Part shown: positions 8,222 to 15,185 of the stretch, in pieces
How positions within the stretch are numbered: the stretch's first letter is position 1
Layout: each line of letters starts with the position of its first letter
Assembly (NCBI GenBank): GCA_902496945.1
Contig: CABVDE010000019.1
Location: 1 to 36,790 of the forward strand
Direction of reading: 5' to 3'
DNA: 36,790 bases
Source: an uncultured Collinsella sp.
GTDB taxonomy: Bacteria; Actinomycetota; Coriobacteriia; Coriobacteriales; Coriobacteriaceae
Translations under genes and position numbers: made by a program
Notes under the pieces: model-generated
The model's database searches: none
What the model was told of the DNA's origin: nothing
The model's input: the letters and a program-made list of their open reading frames with translations, nothing else

Positions 8222-8450
8222 CTCCTTTGGATGAAATCGGAAGTTTCATAACAATTTTTTCTCATGGTAACACGGTGCCTATTGACTCGCATATTCGCAG
8301 GTATATCGCGTAATACAGACGAGCGGTAGGAAATTGGCGGCAAACGGTCGACCAAAAGAAAAGTTAGATGTTATTTTGACTAGACACTTTCCAAACCTGC
8401 GGAAACACTCTATATCAGCTGAAGAATTGTCTGATAACAAAAAATTATTA

Positions 8451-8479
8451 TTGAGAATGAGAAAAATCTTAAATACGAT
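8451..8479 (+). promoter_or_regulatory. Probable promoter of the purine permease gene
   Basis: TTGAGA (8451-8456) and TACGAT (8474-8479) are spaced by 17 bases inside an AT-rich stretch. The 345-base gap 8222-8566 separates the divergent regulator and permease genes and must carry both promoters; beyond this site no clear palindrome and no purine-riboswitch core were recognised. Confidence 0.45.
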
Positions 8480-8566
8480 ATGCAACGAAGGCACAACCTC
8501 AGCCCCGCACTGCGTCACAATAGTGCGTTAGATGCGAAAACAACTACTTCGAGGATTGGTGGTCAA

Positions 8567-9961
8567 ATGGCCCAGGAGACGGTTACGAACGGCACTGAAG
8601 CCCTGTTCGCTCGCGAGGGCATGCCTCCCGTTAAGGAAATGATCCCGTGTGCCCTTCAGCACGTGCTGGCATCGTTTGCCGGCATCATTACCCCGGCGGT
8701 CATCATGGCCGGCGTCTACGGCTTTAATAGCCAGCAGAGCACCGACATCATTCAGGTTGCGCTCATTCTTTCGGCAATCGACACGGCCCTTCAGGCCTTC
8801 GCTCCCTTCCGTCGCATCGGCGGCGGCCTGCCCATCGTCATGGGCGTCTCGTTCGCGTTCCTACCGGCCCTGCAGGCCATGGGCGCCTCGGGCTTTAGCT
8901 TTGGTGCGTTGCTGGGCGGCGAGATTGTTGGCGGTGCCGTCGCGGTCCTCTTTGGTCTGGCCTACAGCAAGATTAAGTGGCTGTTCCCGCCCGTCGTGAC
9001 CGGTACGGTCATCTTCTCCATCGGCGTCTCGCTGTATCCCACGGCCGTCAAGTATATGGCCGGCGGTATGGGTACGCCGCTGTGGGGCACCCCGCAGGCC
9101 TGGTGCGTCGCTCTTATCACCTTCGCCGTGGTCTTCGCGCTCGCCAACTTTGGCAAGGGTACGTTCAAGCTGGGATCCGTGTTCTTTGGCATGATCGTTG
9201 GCATGATCGTCTCCATCCCCTTTGGCATGATCGACTTCTCCAGCGTCGCCACCGCTCAGGTCTTCGCCCTTCCCAAGCTCATGCCCTACGCACTCGAGTT
9301 TGATCCCGAGGTCTGCATTACCCTCGCCGTCGTGTTCCCCATGGTTGCCATCCAGGTTATCGGCGATGTCTCCGCCGCCTGCCTGGGCTCCATCGACCGC
9401 ATGCCCACCGAGCGCGAGCTCTCCGGCGCTATCGTGTCCCAGGGCCTCACTTCTATGGCCGGCGGCCTGCTGGGCGGTCTTCCCACCAGCGCCCTTGGCC
9501 AGAACGTGGGCATCATCTGCTCCAACAAGGTCGTCAACAAGTGGGTCTTTGTGATCATCGCGTCCGTCTTTGCCATCGCCGGCCTGTTCCCGCGGCTTTC
9601 TGCCGTGCTCTCCGCTATCCCGCAGCCCGTCATCGGCGGCGCGACCGTCGGCGTCTTTGGCACCATCACCATGAACGGTGTGCGCATGTTCACCCGCGAG
9701 GGCCTCACGCAGCGCACCACCACCATCGTCGGCACCTCCGTCGTCTTTGGCCTGGGTATCTGGATGGCCAGCGGTTGCCTTGCCGGCGAGGGCATGCCCA
9801 CCTGGGTGTCCACCGTCATCGGCTCCAATGCCGTAACCCCCACCGCCATCATGGCCATCGTGCTTAACCTGATCCTTCCGCAGACGCCGGTCGTGGCTCA
9901 GCACATCGATGCTGCCAAGGACGCTGCCGTGGATCTGGTCTTGCCCGAGAGCAAGAAGTAG
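8567..9961 (+). CDS. Xanthine/uracil permease (NCS2 family)
   Basis: 464 residues, an integral membrane nucleobase:cation symporter with many hydrophobic segments, typical length for the family. The NAT/NCS2 signature around GQNVGIICSNK (about residues 315-325) has the QN pair common in xanthine transporters. The start is the ATG at 8567 in MAQETVTNGTEALF; upstream in-frame codons are unlikely to be translated. Its neighbours (YheO-type regulator, a purine-degradation type cluster 8 kb downstream) favour xanthine or urate over uracil, but the substrate is inferred. Confidence 0.9.
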   Translation: MAQETVTNGTEALFAREGMPPVKEMIPCALQHVLASFAGIITPAVIMAGVYGFNSQQSTDIIQVALILSAIDTALQAFAPFRRIGGGLPIVMGVSFAFLPALQAMGASGFSFGALLGGEIVGGAVAVLFGLAYSKIKWLFPPVVTGTVIFSIGVSLYPTAVKYMAGGMGTPLWGTPQAWCVALITFAVVFALANFGKGTFKLGSVFFGMIVGMIVSIPFGMIDFSSVATAQVFALPKLMPYALEFDPEVCITLAVVFPMVAIQVIGDVSAACLGSIDRMPTERELSGAIVSQGLTSMAGGLLGGLPTSALGQNVGIICSNKVVNKWVFVIIASVFAIAGLFPRLSAVLSAIPQPVIGGATVGVFGTITMNGVRMFTREGLTQRTTTIVGTSVVFGLGIWMASGCLAGEGMPTWVSTVIGSNAVTPTAIMAIVLNLILPQTPVVAQHIDAAKDAAVDLVLPESKK

Positions 9962-9977
9962 CCAATTCGGTGCTATT

Positions 9978-10029
9978 CGTCGGCGGGCGCATCGCCTCGT
10001 CCGCCGACGTTATGCGGCGCTAAGCCGCA
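9978..10029 (+). terminator. Two stem-loops after the permease gene
   Basis: A nine-base stem (CGTCGGCGG at 9978-9986 with 10001-10009) is followed by a six-base stem (TGCGGC at 10013-10018 with 10024-10029). Neither has a good U-run, so termination is plausible but not certain. Confidence 0.4.
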
Positions 10030-10044
10030 CTTCAAAGGGTTTGT

Positions 10045-10195
10045 CCGTGGGTAAAATAAGGCTGACGACAGCCCAAGTGGTGAAGAGCTGGGCAGCGCTG
10101 TTGCTTAGATTAAGGGGTCAATGCCTTTACGGCGTCGACCCCCTCTTTTTATGCTTTGAACACTGCTTGAGTGCCTCGGAAAGTCCGATGAGCGC
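10045..10195 (+). ncRNA. First copy of antisense-type RNA repeat
   Basis: This segment matches 12290-12436 over about 150 bases. It contains a -10-like TAAAAT (10052-10057; the -35 is poor), a stem pairing GCCCA with TGGGC and extended by ACAG/CTGT, and a terminator stem at about 10114-10142 followed by CTCTTTTT. The ACAG/CTGT part is ACGG/CCGT in the other copy, a compensatory change. The antisense strand has only the tail of the toxin-like reading frame, so this copy is probably non-functional or acts on the intact copy. Confidence 0.5.
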
Positions 10196-10206
10196 TCGCA
10201 GGGCGG
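10127..10206 (-). pseudogene. Truncated toxin-like peptide gene
   Basis: The minus strand reads ALIGLSEALKQCSKHKKRG and stops at 10127-10129, nearly the same as the C-terminal half of the intact 40-residue peptide at 12370-12492. The N-terminal hydrophobic part is lost (a stretch of about 14 bases is missing and the sequence then diverges), and no start codon with a ribosome site is present. Confidence 0.55.
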
Positions 10207-10279
10207 ATTTGCCCCGGAGTTTCCGGAACGGTCCACGTGCGGTGGTGCACTGCCCCTTTTGCGTGCGCCGCTTGTCGAA

Positions 10280-10335
10280 TTACGCTATAGCTAGCTATAT
10301 TATAGGAAGATATAATATAGCTAGCTATAGCGTAA
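10280..10335. promoter_or_regulatory. 25-base perfect palindrome before the ATPase gene
   Basis: Arms at 10280-10304 and 10311-10335 are perfect reverse complements around a six-base loop (GGAAGA). The AT-rich arms contain the self-complementary core TATAGCTAGCTATA. It ends 15 bases before the ATPase start codon, overlapping the likely promoter and touching the ribosome site. It could be an operator bound by the gene's own product or a cruciform/hairpin in the leader. Confidence 0.75.
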
Positions 10336-10350
10336 AGGAAGGATGGCCCT

Positions 10351-11742
10351 GTGTTTATCGGAAGAACAGTGGAAATATCCGAGCTCAATCGATTGTATGG
10401 CACGGACTCCTTTGAGATGCCTGTGATTTACGGCCGCCGTCGTGTGGGTAAAACGCGCCTTATCACAGAGTTCATCCAAGGCAAGAAGGCTATTTACTTT
10501 CAAGCTCGTCGTACCAATGCAGAGGCAAACCTGCACGGCTTTAGCCAGGCGATACTTGCGGGTTCGGTTGGTGCTGCAGGCGTGTCGTTTCGTAGTTTTG
10601 ACGAAGCGTTCGATGCATTGGCCACCATGGCTCGCACGGAACGTTTGATTGTCGTGATTGACGAGTATCCCTATCTCGCCCAATCGAATCCCGAGATCAG
10701 CTCGTTGCTGCAAGACAAGATCGATCACTTGTACAAAGAGACCAAGCTCATGCTTATCCTGTGCGGGTCGTCGCTTTCGTTCATGGAAGAGCAGGTGCTG
10801 GGCTACGAGAGTCCGCTATACGGTAGGCGTACGGCCCAGTTTAAGATCATGCCGCTCGATTTTACGACGACCCTCGGCCTGTGGCAGAGCATGGGTCGCG
10901 AAGACGCTGCGGTTTGCTATGGCATGACGGGCGGCACTCCTGCATATATCGAGAAAGTCGATCCTAGCGTATCGCTCAAGGACAACATCAAACGTCTTTT
11001 TCTTACTCCTACGGGCTATCTCTTTGAGGAGCCGAGTAACCTGCTGTTGCAAGAGTGCCGCAATCCCGAGCAATATGATGCGATCGTGCAGGCAATTGCT
11101 CAGGGGCGCTCGAAGATCTCGGAGATTGCGAGCTCTACGGGAATCCCTGCGAGCAACGTAAAGAGCTATGTGGATAAGCTGGCGTCGCTTGGGATTGTCG
11201 AGCGCGAGCTACCCCTAAACGAGACGAGCAATAAGCGAGCTGTGTATCTGCTGAGCGACCAGATGTTTAGGTTCTGGTACAAGTTTGTTCCGCAGAACAT
11301 CGGGCTGATTCAAAACGATATGGCCGAGATGGCGTATAAGCGCATTGAGCCGCACATATCGGATTACATGGGTACGGTCTTTGAGCTTATATGCAGACAA
11401 TACGTGTACGAACTCGCGCGCGCGGGCCAGCTCGATGTGGTTCCGGCGAGCGTCGGACGCTGGTGGGGGACGGACAATCGGACGCGTACGCAGGAGGAGA
11501 TCGATTTGATTGTCGACGACGGAGAGGGCGCGGCGCTCTTTGCGGAGTGCAAATGGCGTAACGAACCGGTAGGCGAGGATGTTCTGGAAAAGCTCGTGCA
11601 CCGAAGTGAGCTCTTTAGACGGCAACGAAAAAGCTATGCTATTTTCTCGAAGCATGGCTTTACGCAAGGGTGCCAGGATGTCGCGGCGAACAGGGGAGAC
11701 ACCAAGCTGATTTCGTTTGCCGAGATGTGCGAGCGGGGATAA
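10351..11742 (+). CDS. ATPase with C-terminal DUF234 nuclease-like domain
   Basis: 463 residues. An AAA/STAND-type ATPase (Arch_ATPase type) opens with a Walker A in the form YGRRRVGKTRL (about residues 28-38) and a Walker B strand LIVVIDEYPYL (about 96-106). A winged-helix region follows (SKISEIASSTGIPASNVKSYVDKL). The end is a DUF234 domain with a PD-(D/E)XK-like EIDLI...FAECKW pair (about residues 386-405). The start is GTG at 10351 after AAGGAAGGA. Its codon use is less GC-rich than the flanking housekeeping genes, consistent with transfer. The biological role of the family is unsettled; a mobile or defence link is often suspected. Confidence 0.85.
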   Translation: MFIGRTVEISELNRLYGTDSFEMPVIYGRRRVGKTRLITEFIQGKKAIYFQARRTNAEANLHGFSQAILAGSVGAAGVSFRSFDEAFDALATMARTERLIVVIDEYPYLAQSNPEISSLLQDKIDHLYKETKLMLILCGSSLSFMEEQVLGYESPLYGRRTAQFKIMPLDFTTTLGLWQSMGREDAAVCYGMTGGTPAYIEKVDPSVSLKDNIKRLFLTPTGYLFEEPSNLLLQECRNPEQYDAIVQAIAQGRSKISEIASSTGIPASNVKSYVDKLASLGIVERELPLNETSNKRAVYLLSDQMFRFWYKFVPQNIGLIQNDMAEMAYKRIEPHISDYMGTVFELICRQYVYELARAGQLDVVPASVGRWWGTDNRTRTQEEIDLIVDDGEGAALFAECKWRNEPVGEDVLEKLVHRSELFRRQRKSYAIFSKHGFTQGCQDVAANRGDTKLISFAEMCERG

Positions 11743-11955
11743 CGAAACGCGTCCGGATTTGATGCTCGGAATGGGACGCGCCTTCCCTTTGCAGCTCTTG
11801 GCGGAAACTGCGTTCCAGTTTTCGGCCCCAGAGCGGGATGCCGTTTTCCGGATCGGACCTCAAGCGGAAACTGTGTCCCAGAATCGAGCTTCAGAATGGG
11901 ACGATTTTTCCGGCAGAGGCCTGGAGTGAAAAGCATATCCCGGAATCCGGGCAAA
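11738..11955. repeat. 63-base tandem repeat after the ATPase gene
   Basis: Units with GCGGAAACTG at 11801 and again at 11864 are spaced exactly 63 bases apart and share about two thirds of their bases, including the GGGA and TTTTCCGG blocks. More diverged units lie before (from about 11738, at the ATPase stop) and after (to about 11955). The period equals 21 codons, but no start codon with a ribosome site supports translation. Confidence 0.6.
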
Positions 11956-11999
11956 TCGGTGGTCGGGTGGATGAGCGAGCGTCGCGCCGAGGATGCCAA

Positions 12000-12062
12000 G
12001 CGTAAAACCTGCATTTAGAGTGGCGTAAAAACTACATTGAGAATGGCGTAATTTCGCAGGAT
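12000..12062. repeat. 23-base short tandem repeat
   Basis: GCGTAAAA-starting units at 12000 and 12023 are 23 bases long and share 17 of 23 positions; a shortened third unit starts at 12046 with GCGTAATTT. Iteron-like spacing suggests protein binding sites. The rest of 11956-12289 has no gene I can support; a plus-strand frame ending at the stop near 12223-12225 might be the tail of a lost gene. Confidence 0.5.
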
Positions 12063-12273
12063 GACGTCGCCCGCTGGTGCTGCAGGGGCGGTTGGTCTGC
12101 AAACCTTGGGCTTTCGGACGAGCTTGCGCGCGTTTCTTTCCACCTGCGGCGGCGTCGACAGCAACGTCCATTATTTCCGCGACGACGGCGTGGCGGTGAT
12201 CCCCATGGCGGTGCTTGGGGCGTAGTGGTATTGCGGGGCGCGGAGGGTCGTGCGTCCATTACCGAAAATCCAT

Positions 12274-12302
12274 TTGTTAAACCCGGCGCCCGTGGGTAAA
12301 AT
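12274..12302 (+). promoter_or_regulatory. Promoter of the antisense-type RNA
   Basis: TTGTTA (12274-12279) and TAAAAT (12297-12302) are spaced by 17 bases. The same -35 region with its upstream flank (ACCGAAAATCCATTTGTTAA) recurs at 13742-13761 before another hairpin RNA, and a variant occurs at 12694-12713. Confidence 0.65.
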
Positions 12303-12308
12303 AAAGTC

Positions 12309-12396
12309 AACGGTAGCCCAAGTAGAGCAAGCTGGGCAGCGCCGTTATTTGGTTCAAGGGGTCAATGCCTTAACGGCGTCGACCCCTCTTGTTTTT
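12309..12396 (+). ncRNA. Putative antisense antitoxin RNA
   Basis: A predicted RNA of about 88 bases starts just after the promoter. Stem 1 spans 12309-12346 (AACGG...TAGCCCA pairing with TGGGCA...CCGTT). Stem 2, 12358-12386, is GC-rich and ends in TCTTGTTTTT, a terminator. The RNA converges on and overlaps the last part of the toxin-like gene on the other strand (12370-12492). Its TGGGCA (12333-12338) is complementary to UGCCCA lying between the toxin's ribosome site and start codon. This resembles convergent type I toxin-antitoxin loci of the Fst/par kind. Transcription itself is inferred. Confidence 0.6.
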
Positions 12397-12492
12397 CGAA
12401 CACTGCTTGAGTGCCTCGGAAAGTCCGATAAGCGCCGTGAGGAGCGAGAACAGGGCGGTCAGGAACTTCACGAAATCAGTCAGATCAGTCAT
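12370..12492 (-). CDS. 40-residue hydrophobic toxin-like peptide
   Basis: Begins MTDLTDFVKFLTALFSLLTA and continues with ALIGLSEALKQ, then a short very basic tail of Lys and Arg (SKNKRGRRR). Residues about 5-28 form one membrane-spanning or amphipathic helix. The ATG (12490-12492) is preceded by an excellent GGGAGGTG at normal spacing, strong evidence of translation. Size, single helix and basic tail match type I toxins such as the Fst/Ldr families, but no sequence family is recognised. A truncated paralogue lies at 10127-10206. A small membrane protein with another role is possible. Confidence 0.6.
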   Translation of the reverse strand: MTDLTDFVKFLTALFSLLTALIGLSEALKQCSKNKRGRRR

Positions 12493-12552
12493 GGGCATCA
12501 CCTCCCGTCGCATGGAGGGCGCTGCCCGGCACATGGAACTGCCGTCAACAAC

Positions 12553-12575
12553 AGCTATTCTATCAAATAGTAGCT
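12553..12575. promoter_or_regulatory. Inverted repeat upstream of the toxin-like gene
   Basis: AGCTA (12553-12557) pairs with TAGCT (12571-12575), and inside them CTAT pairs with ATAG. It lies about 60 bases upstream of the peptide start in a strongly AT-rich tract (12550-12610) that probably holds the promoter on the minus strand, although no consensus pair of boxes is clear. Confidence 0.35.
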
Positions 12576-12737
12576 ATAAATACGAATATATGTTCGATAA
12601 TAACAGCAACGCGATGCTTTCAAAGAGCAGCCCTTCATAAGGGTGCCAAAGGGCCGTGCTGGGCGATTGGGGCTGGGCGTGCGGGCCTTCGTCGCCGAAA
12701 GCCGTTTGATTAACCAGCCTTCTGCAGGTGCACTGCA

Positions 12738-12780
12738 TATCGATGGGCCCGGGATGACCTCTGATTCAAGTCACCGGGCC
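12738..12780 (+). ncRNA. Hairpin RNA, copy A
   Basis: A stem GGCCCGG/CCGGGCC (12746-12752, 12774-12780) with inner TGAC/GTCA pairs carries the loop CTCTGATTCAA; T-rich sequence to 12791 follows. Copy B at 13787-13830 has the same loop and a compensatory base-pair change in the stem. Upstream, TTGATT (12706-12711) and the decayed box TGCACT (12729-12734) keep the 17-base spacing seen at copy B, so this copy's promoter looks weakened. It may act as an independent short RNA or as a terminator. Confidence 0.5.
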
Positions 12781-12971
12781 TAAATCTTTTTCGTGCAAGT
12801 GAATAAAGCGTGTGGCTCTGTCGGGGCCGCCCGTGTCGCGCGTGTCTGGCGCGCATGGTGCTGCAGCGCATTTTCATGTCCGCACGGGCGTCTATCCTTA
12901 CGGCAATATAGCCGCTTATGTAACGAGCGGCAGTTGACGGAGAAAGGCCCTAGCCGTGTCAGAAAAAAAAG

Positions 12972-13649
12972 ATGCCGGGTGTCTCGGCTATCGATACGAC
13001 GAACTTTGCGCGCCAGATCGTGCTCGACTTTGAGTTTGCGCCGGTGCCAAAGCAGCGCCAGCGCCGCGGGTTACGCAACGAGATTATCGAGGTCAGCGCT
13101 GTCAAGCTCGATAACCGCGGCAACGTGATGGGCGAGTTCTCGCAGTTTGTGCAGACGGAATATGCCGAAAGCGTTGCGTATCCCGTCCGCGAGCTCACGG
13201 GGATATCGGCCGTGGACACCGCGATGGCCGACCCGCTCTACATGGTGATTAAAAGACTCGGCGATTGGATCGGTCGCTACTCAGCCCAGGTGGTTTGCTG
13301 GAGTGGGGCGGACCGCTGGCAGCTTATGACCGAGTGCCAAGCGAAGCGCATCGACCTTGCTGGCTTTCCTACGGACTGGGTCGACCTGCAGGCGTTTTAC
13401 ACCTCGATCATGGACGTGGGCAGCCACCGGCGTGTCTCTTTGAGTGACGCGGCAACGTGGTTTGGCATCGAGTTTGACGAGTCGACGGGTCACGCCCATA
13501 GTGCCCTCGCCGACGCGCGCGTGACCGCCAAGTTGCTCAAGCAGGTGATGGACGGGGACTACCGCGTGAGTCCGCGCGCCCAGGAGATCCGCCAGCGATG
13601 GGGGATGGGCGAGCCCAGACGCGCCTTTCCAGCAAGTGCTCCGAGCTGA
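12972..13649 (+). CDS. DEDDh 3'-5' exonuclease domain protein
   Basis: 225 residues from the ATG at 12972. Exonuclease motifs are present: DFEFAP (Exo I Asp/Glu, near residue 18), a middle Asp in SGADRWQLM, and HSALADARVTAKLL with the Exo III His and Asp (about residues 176-189). The GTG at 12956 has a better ribosome site (GAGAAAGG) but is out of frame by one base because of a run of eight As (12963-12970); nine As would join them. The last 17 residues arise from a repeated segment that has lost four bases compared with its other copy at 15060. RNA or DNA substrate is unknown. Confidence 0.8.
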   Translation: MPGVSAIDTTNFARQIVLDFEFAPVPKQRQRRGLRNEIIEVSAVKLDNRGNVMGEFSQFVQTEYAESVAYPVRELTGISAVDTAMADPLYMVIKRLGDWIGRYSAQVVCWSGADRWQLMTECQAKRIDLAGFPTDWVDLQAFYTSIMDVGSHRRVSLSDAATWFGIEFDESTGHAHSALADARVTAKLLKQVMDGDYRVSPRAQEIRQRWGMGEPRRAFPASAPS

Positions 13650-13687
13650 GCGATCTGCTGCTGAGGTTGAAGGCGGAGGGGAGGTAG
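13599..13687 (+). repeat. Duplicated gene 3' end, copy 1
   Basis: This 89-base segment matches 15060-15152 (93 bases) at high identity. Copy 2 has four more bases after GGGCGAG. With those four bases, the exonuclease frame would not stop at 13649 but would run on through ERVQTRLSSKCSELSDLL to a stop at 13687. So the exonuclease C-terminus has probably been shortened by a frameshift. Confidence 0.7.
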
Positions 13688-13754
13688 GATGGCATCATTT
13701 GGAGGTTCATTTAGAGAGGAGCGAGCCCCAGGGGCTTCGTTACCGAAAATCCAT

Positions 13755-13838
13755 TTGTTAATTCTGCCGCCAATGGGTATACTCCGTATCGATGGCCCCG
13801 GGAATGACCTCTGATTCAAGTCACCGGGGCTCAATTTG
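13755..13838 (+). ncRNA. Hairpin RNA, copy B, with its promoter
   Basis: TTGTTA (13755-13760) and TATACT (13778-13783) are 17 bases apart, a strong promoter. The predicted RNA from about 13790 contains the stem GCCCCGG/CCGGGGC (13795-13801, 13824-13830), inner TGAC/GTCA pairs and the loop CTCTGATTCAA, then T-rich sequence. The Abi gene starts 25 bases after the stem, so the hairpin might instead be a leader element or attenuator for that gene. Confidence 0.55.
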
Positions 13839-13855
13839 TATTTATAGGAGCTTTC

Positions 13856-14620
13856 TTGTCTGACGAGCGCAACAACCACCAGACGATGAAGTGCGCGGCT
13901 CAAGGCCGCCATGATGCGACAACGCGCCTATGGGCCGAGAAATGGCTTTCGGCTGAACGACTTCTCCCGTATCTCGAAGAATGCAATGGAGATATTGACA
14001 AGGCTCTAGAGCTCTACGAGTGGAACGCCTCTCTGGGCCAGTTCCTTATGCGCGATATATCTCATTTTGAAGTGGCGCTGCGCAACGCTTACAACGACAT
14101 TATGGAGTCCCGTTGGGATGGCGAGGAACATTGGTTGCTCGACGATGCTTCTCCTGCGCGTAGGCCCGTGCTGAGAAAGTCCGCAAATGGAATGCGCGAC
14201 TCGAATCGCATTAATCGAAAGACCATCGATGCTGCTGCGAGTGGCTTGCCGAGGGGCTTTACGACCGGAAGCCTGGTTGCCGGCCTCACGCTTGGCTTTT
14301 GGGTGCACCTGGCAGACCGTAGCCGCGAAGCGGTGATTTGGCGATCGGGTCTTTATCTTGCATGGCCAAGGGGGACAAAGCGAGCTGAGCTTCAGGAGAA
14401 ACTCTACGGAATACTGCGCGTGCGTAATCGCATAGCCCATAACGAGCGGCTTTTCGATCCTAAGCGCAATGAGCTTTCGCCCAAGAAAGTGGACGCCGAT
14501 GCCGTGGGGCTGCTCAGGGTGCTTTGCCCCGAGGCGGCAGACTATCTGTACGGTAATGACGAGCGGCCCCTGGACGCGTTTCTTGCGGATTATCCTGCGC
14601 CCGTGAAGGTTGAGTTGTAG
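13856..14620 (+). CDS. Abi-like HEPN-type protein
   Basis: 254 residues resembling the Abi_2/AbiD-F abortive infection family. The N-terminal part has KWLSAERLLPYLEECNGD and the family-typical FLMRDISHFEVALRNAYND. The C-terminal helix carries RVRNRIAHNE (about residues 190-199), the R-X4-6-H motif of HEPN RNases. Such proteins stop growth of phage-infected cells, probably by RNA cleavage. The start is a TTG at 13856 with AGGAG at five bases; no ATG has a comparable site. It stands alone behind the hairpin RNA promoter and may be driven by it. Confidence 0.8.
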   Translation: MSDERNNHQTMKCAAQGRHDATTRLWAEKWLSAERLLPYLEECNGDIDKALELYEWNASLGQFLMRDISHFEVALRNAYNDIMESRWDGEEHWLLDDASPARRPVLRKSANGMRDSNRINRKTIDAAASGLPRGFTTGSLVAGLTLGFWVHLADRSREAVIWRSGLYLAWPRGTKRAELQEKLYGILRVRNRIAHNERLFDPKRNELSPKKVDADAVGLLRVLCPEAADYLYGNDERPLDAFLADYPAPVKVEL

Positions 14621-14923
14621 CGACTGTTGGGCTTTGGCCTGCGGACCAGAGGCGTCTTTCGCCTTAGGACGCCTGCGTCTATTTGCGTGCCGTTTTCATA
14701 AACCGTATTGCAGTGAGACTTAATTACCAAAGGCGCTGCTAGCAGGCTTGTTGGGGCAACTATTATATTTGTCCTCCATTTTCATATGGACATATAGGGA
14801 GCCATCTTTGCGTGAGTTCAGCGCACCGAGCGTGTGGGTATGAATGAGCTGGCTTTCTTGTTCTGCTGTTGCGTTTGGTGTCTTTTGGGCTTGCGCCGAT
14901 GCCCCTGCGGTTCCAATGCTGCG

Positions 14924-14965
14924 AGCTGTCTAATTTGGAACTTGTGAGTTCCGAATTAGACAGCT
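14924..14965. repeat. 19-base inverted repeat in a gene-free gap
   Basis: Arms at 14924-14942 and 14947-14965 (AGCTGTCTAATT...AATTAGACAGCT) pair with one mismatch around a four-base loop. The gap 14621-15185 has no intact gene: a stem near 14650-14675 may terminate the Abi transcript, an AT-rich stretch lies at 14740-14800, and a gene fragment follows at 15006. Confidence 0.6.
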
Positions 14966-15005
14966 GCTGATGCAGCTTGAGCTTGGAATGGGCGTTGAAT
15001 AATTC

Positions 15006-15152
15006 TTAGAGAAATGCTTCGCGTTGGTGAAAGTGGAGCTGCAGCAGGCGGTAGTGCCCTGGGGGATGGGCGAGCGAGTCCAGACGCGCCTTTCCAGCAA
15101 GTGCTCCGAGCTGAGCGATCTGCTGGTGAGGCTGCAAGCGGAGGGGAGGTAG
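15006..15152 (+). pseudogene. C-terminal gene fragment (duplicated 3' end, copy 2)
   Basis: An open frame after the TAA at 15000-15002 reads LEKCFALVKVELQQAVVPWG and then the segment shared with the exonuclease 3' end (GMGERVQTRLSSKC...), stopping at 15152. There is no start codon with a ribosome site. The upstream part differs from the exonuclease, so the common piece of 93 bases has been duplicated or exchanged. The parent gene is not recognised. Confidence 0.5.
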
Positions 15153-15185
15153 AGGAACGCCCTCCGCTCATGCTGATGCGGCGCC

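Noticed and set aside
8222..8566. Possible purine riboswitch before the xanthine permease.
   Set aside because: No conserved purine-riboswitch or NMT1-type core was recognised; the stretch is AT-rich with only a promoter-like pair of boxes.
11738..12014. Minus-strand frame of about 126 codons through the 63-base repeats as a repeat protein.
   Set aside because: The 21-residue periodicity simply reflects the 63-base DNA repeat; no ribosome site, and the repeat units are diverged without a protein-like pattern of changes.
12060..12225. Possible small gene on the plus strand ending near 12225.
   Set aside because: The frame looks somewhat protein-like at its end but has no ribosome site, no recognised family and overlaps repeat debris; at most the tail of a lost gene.
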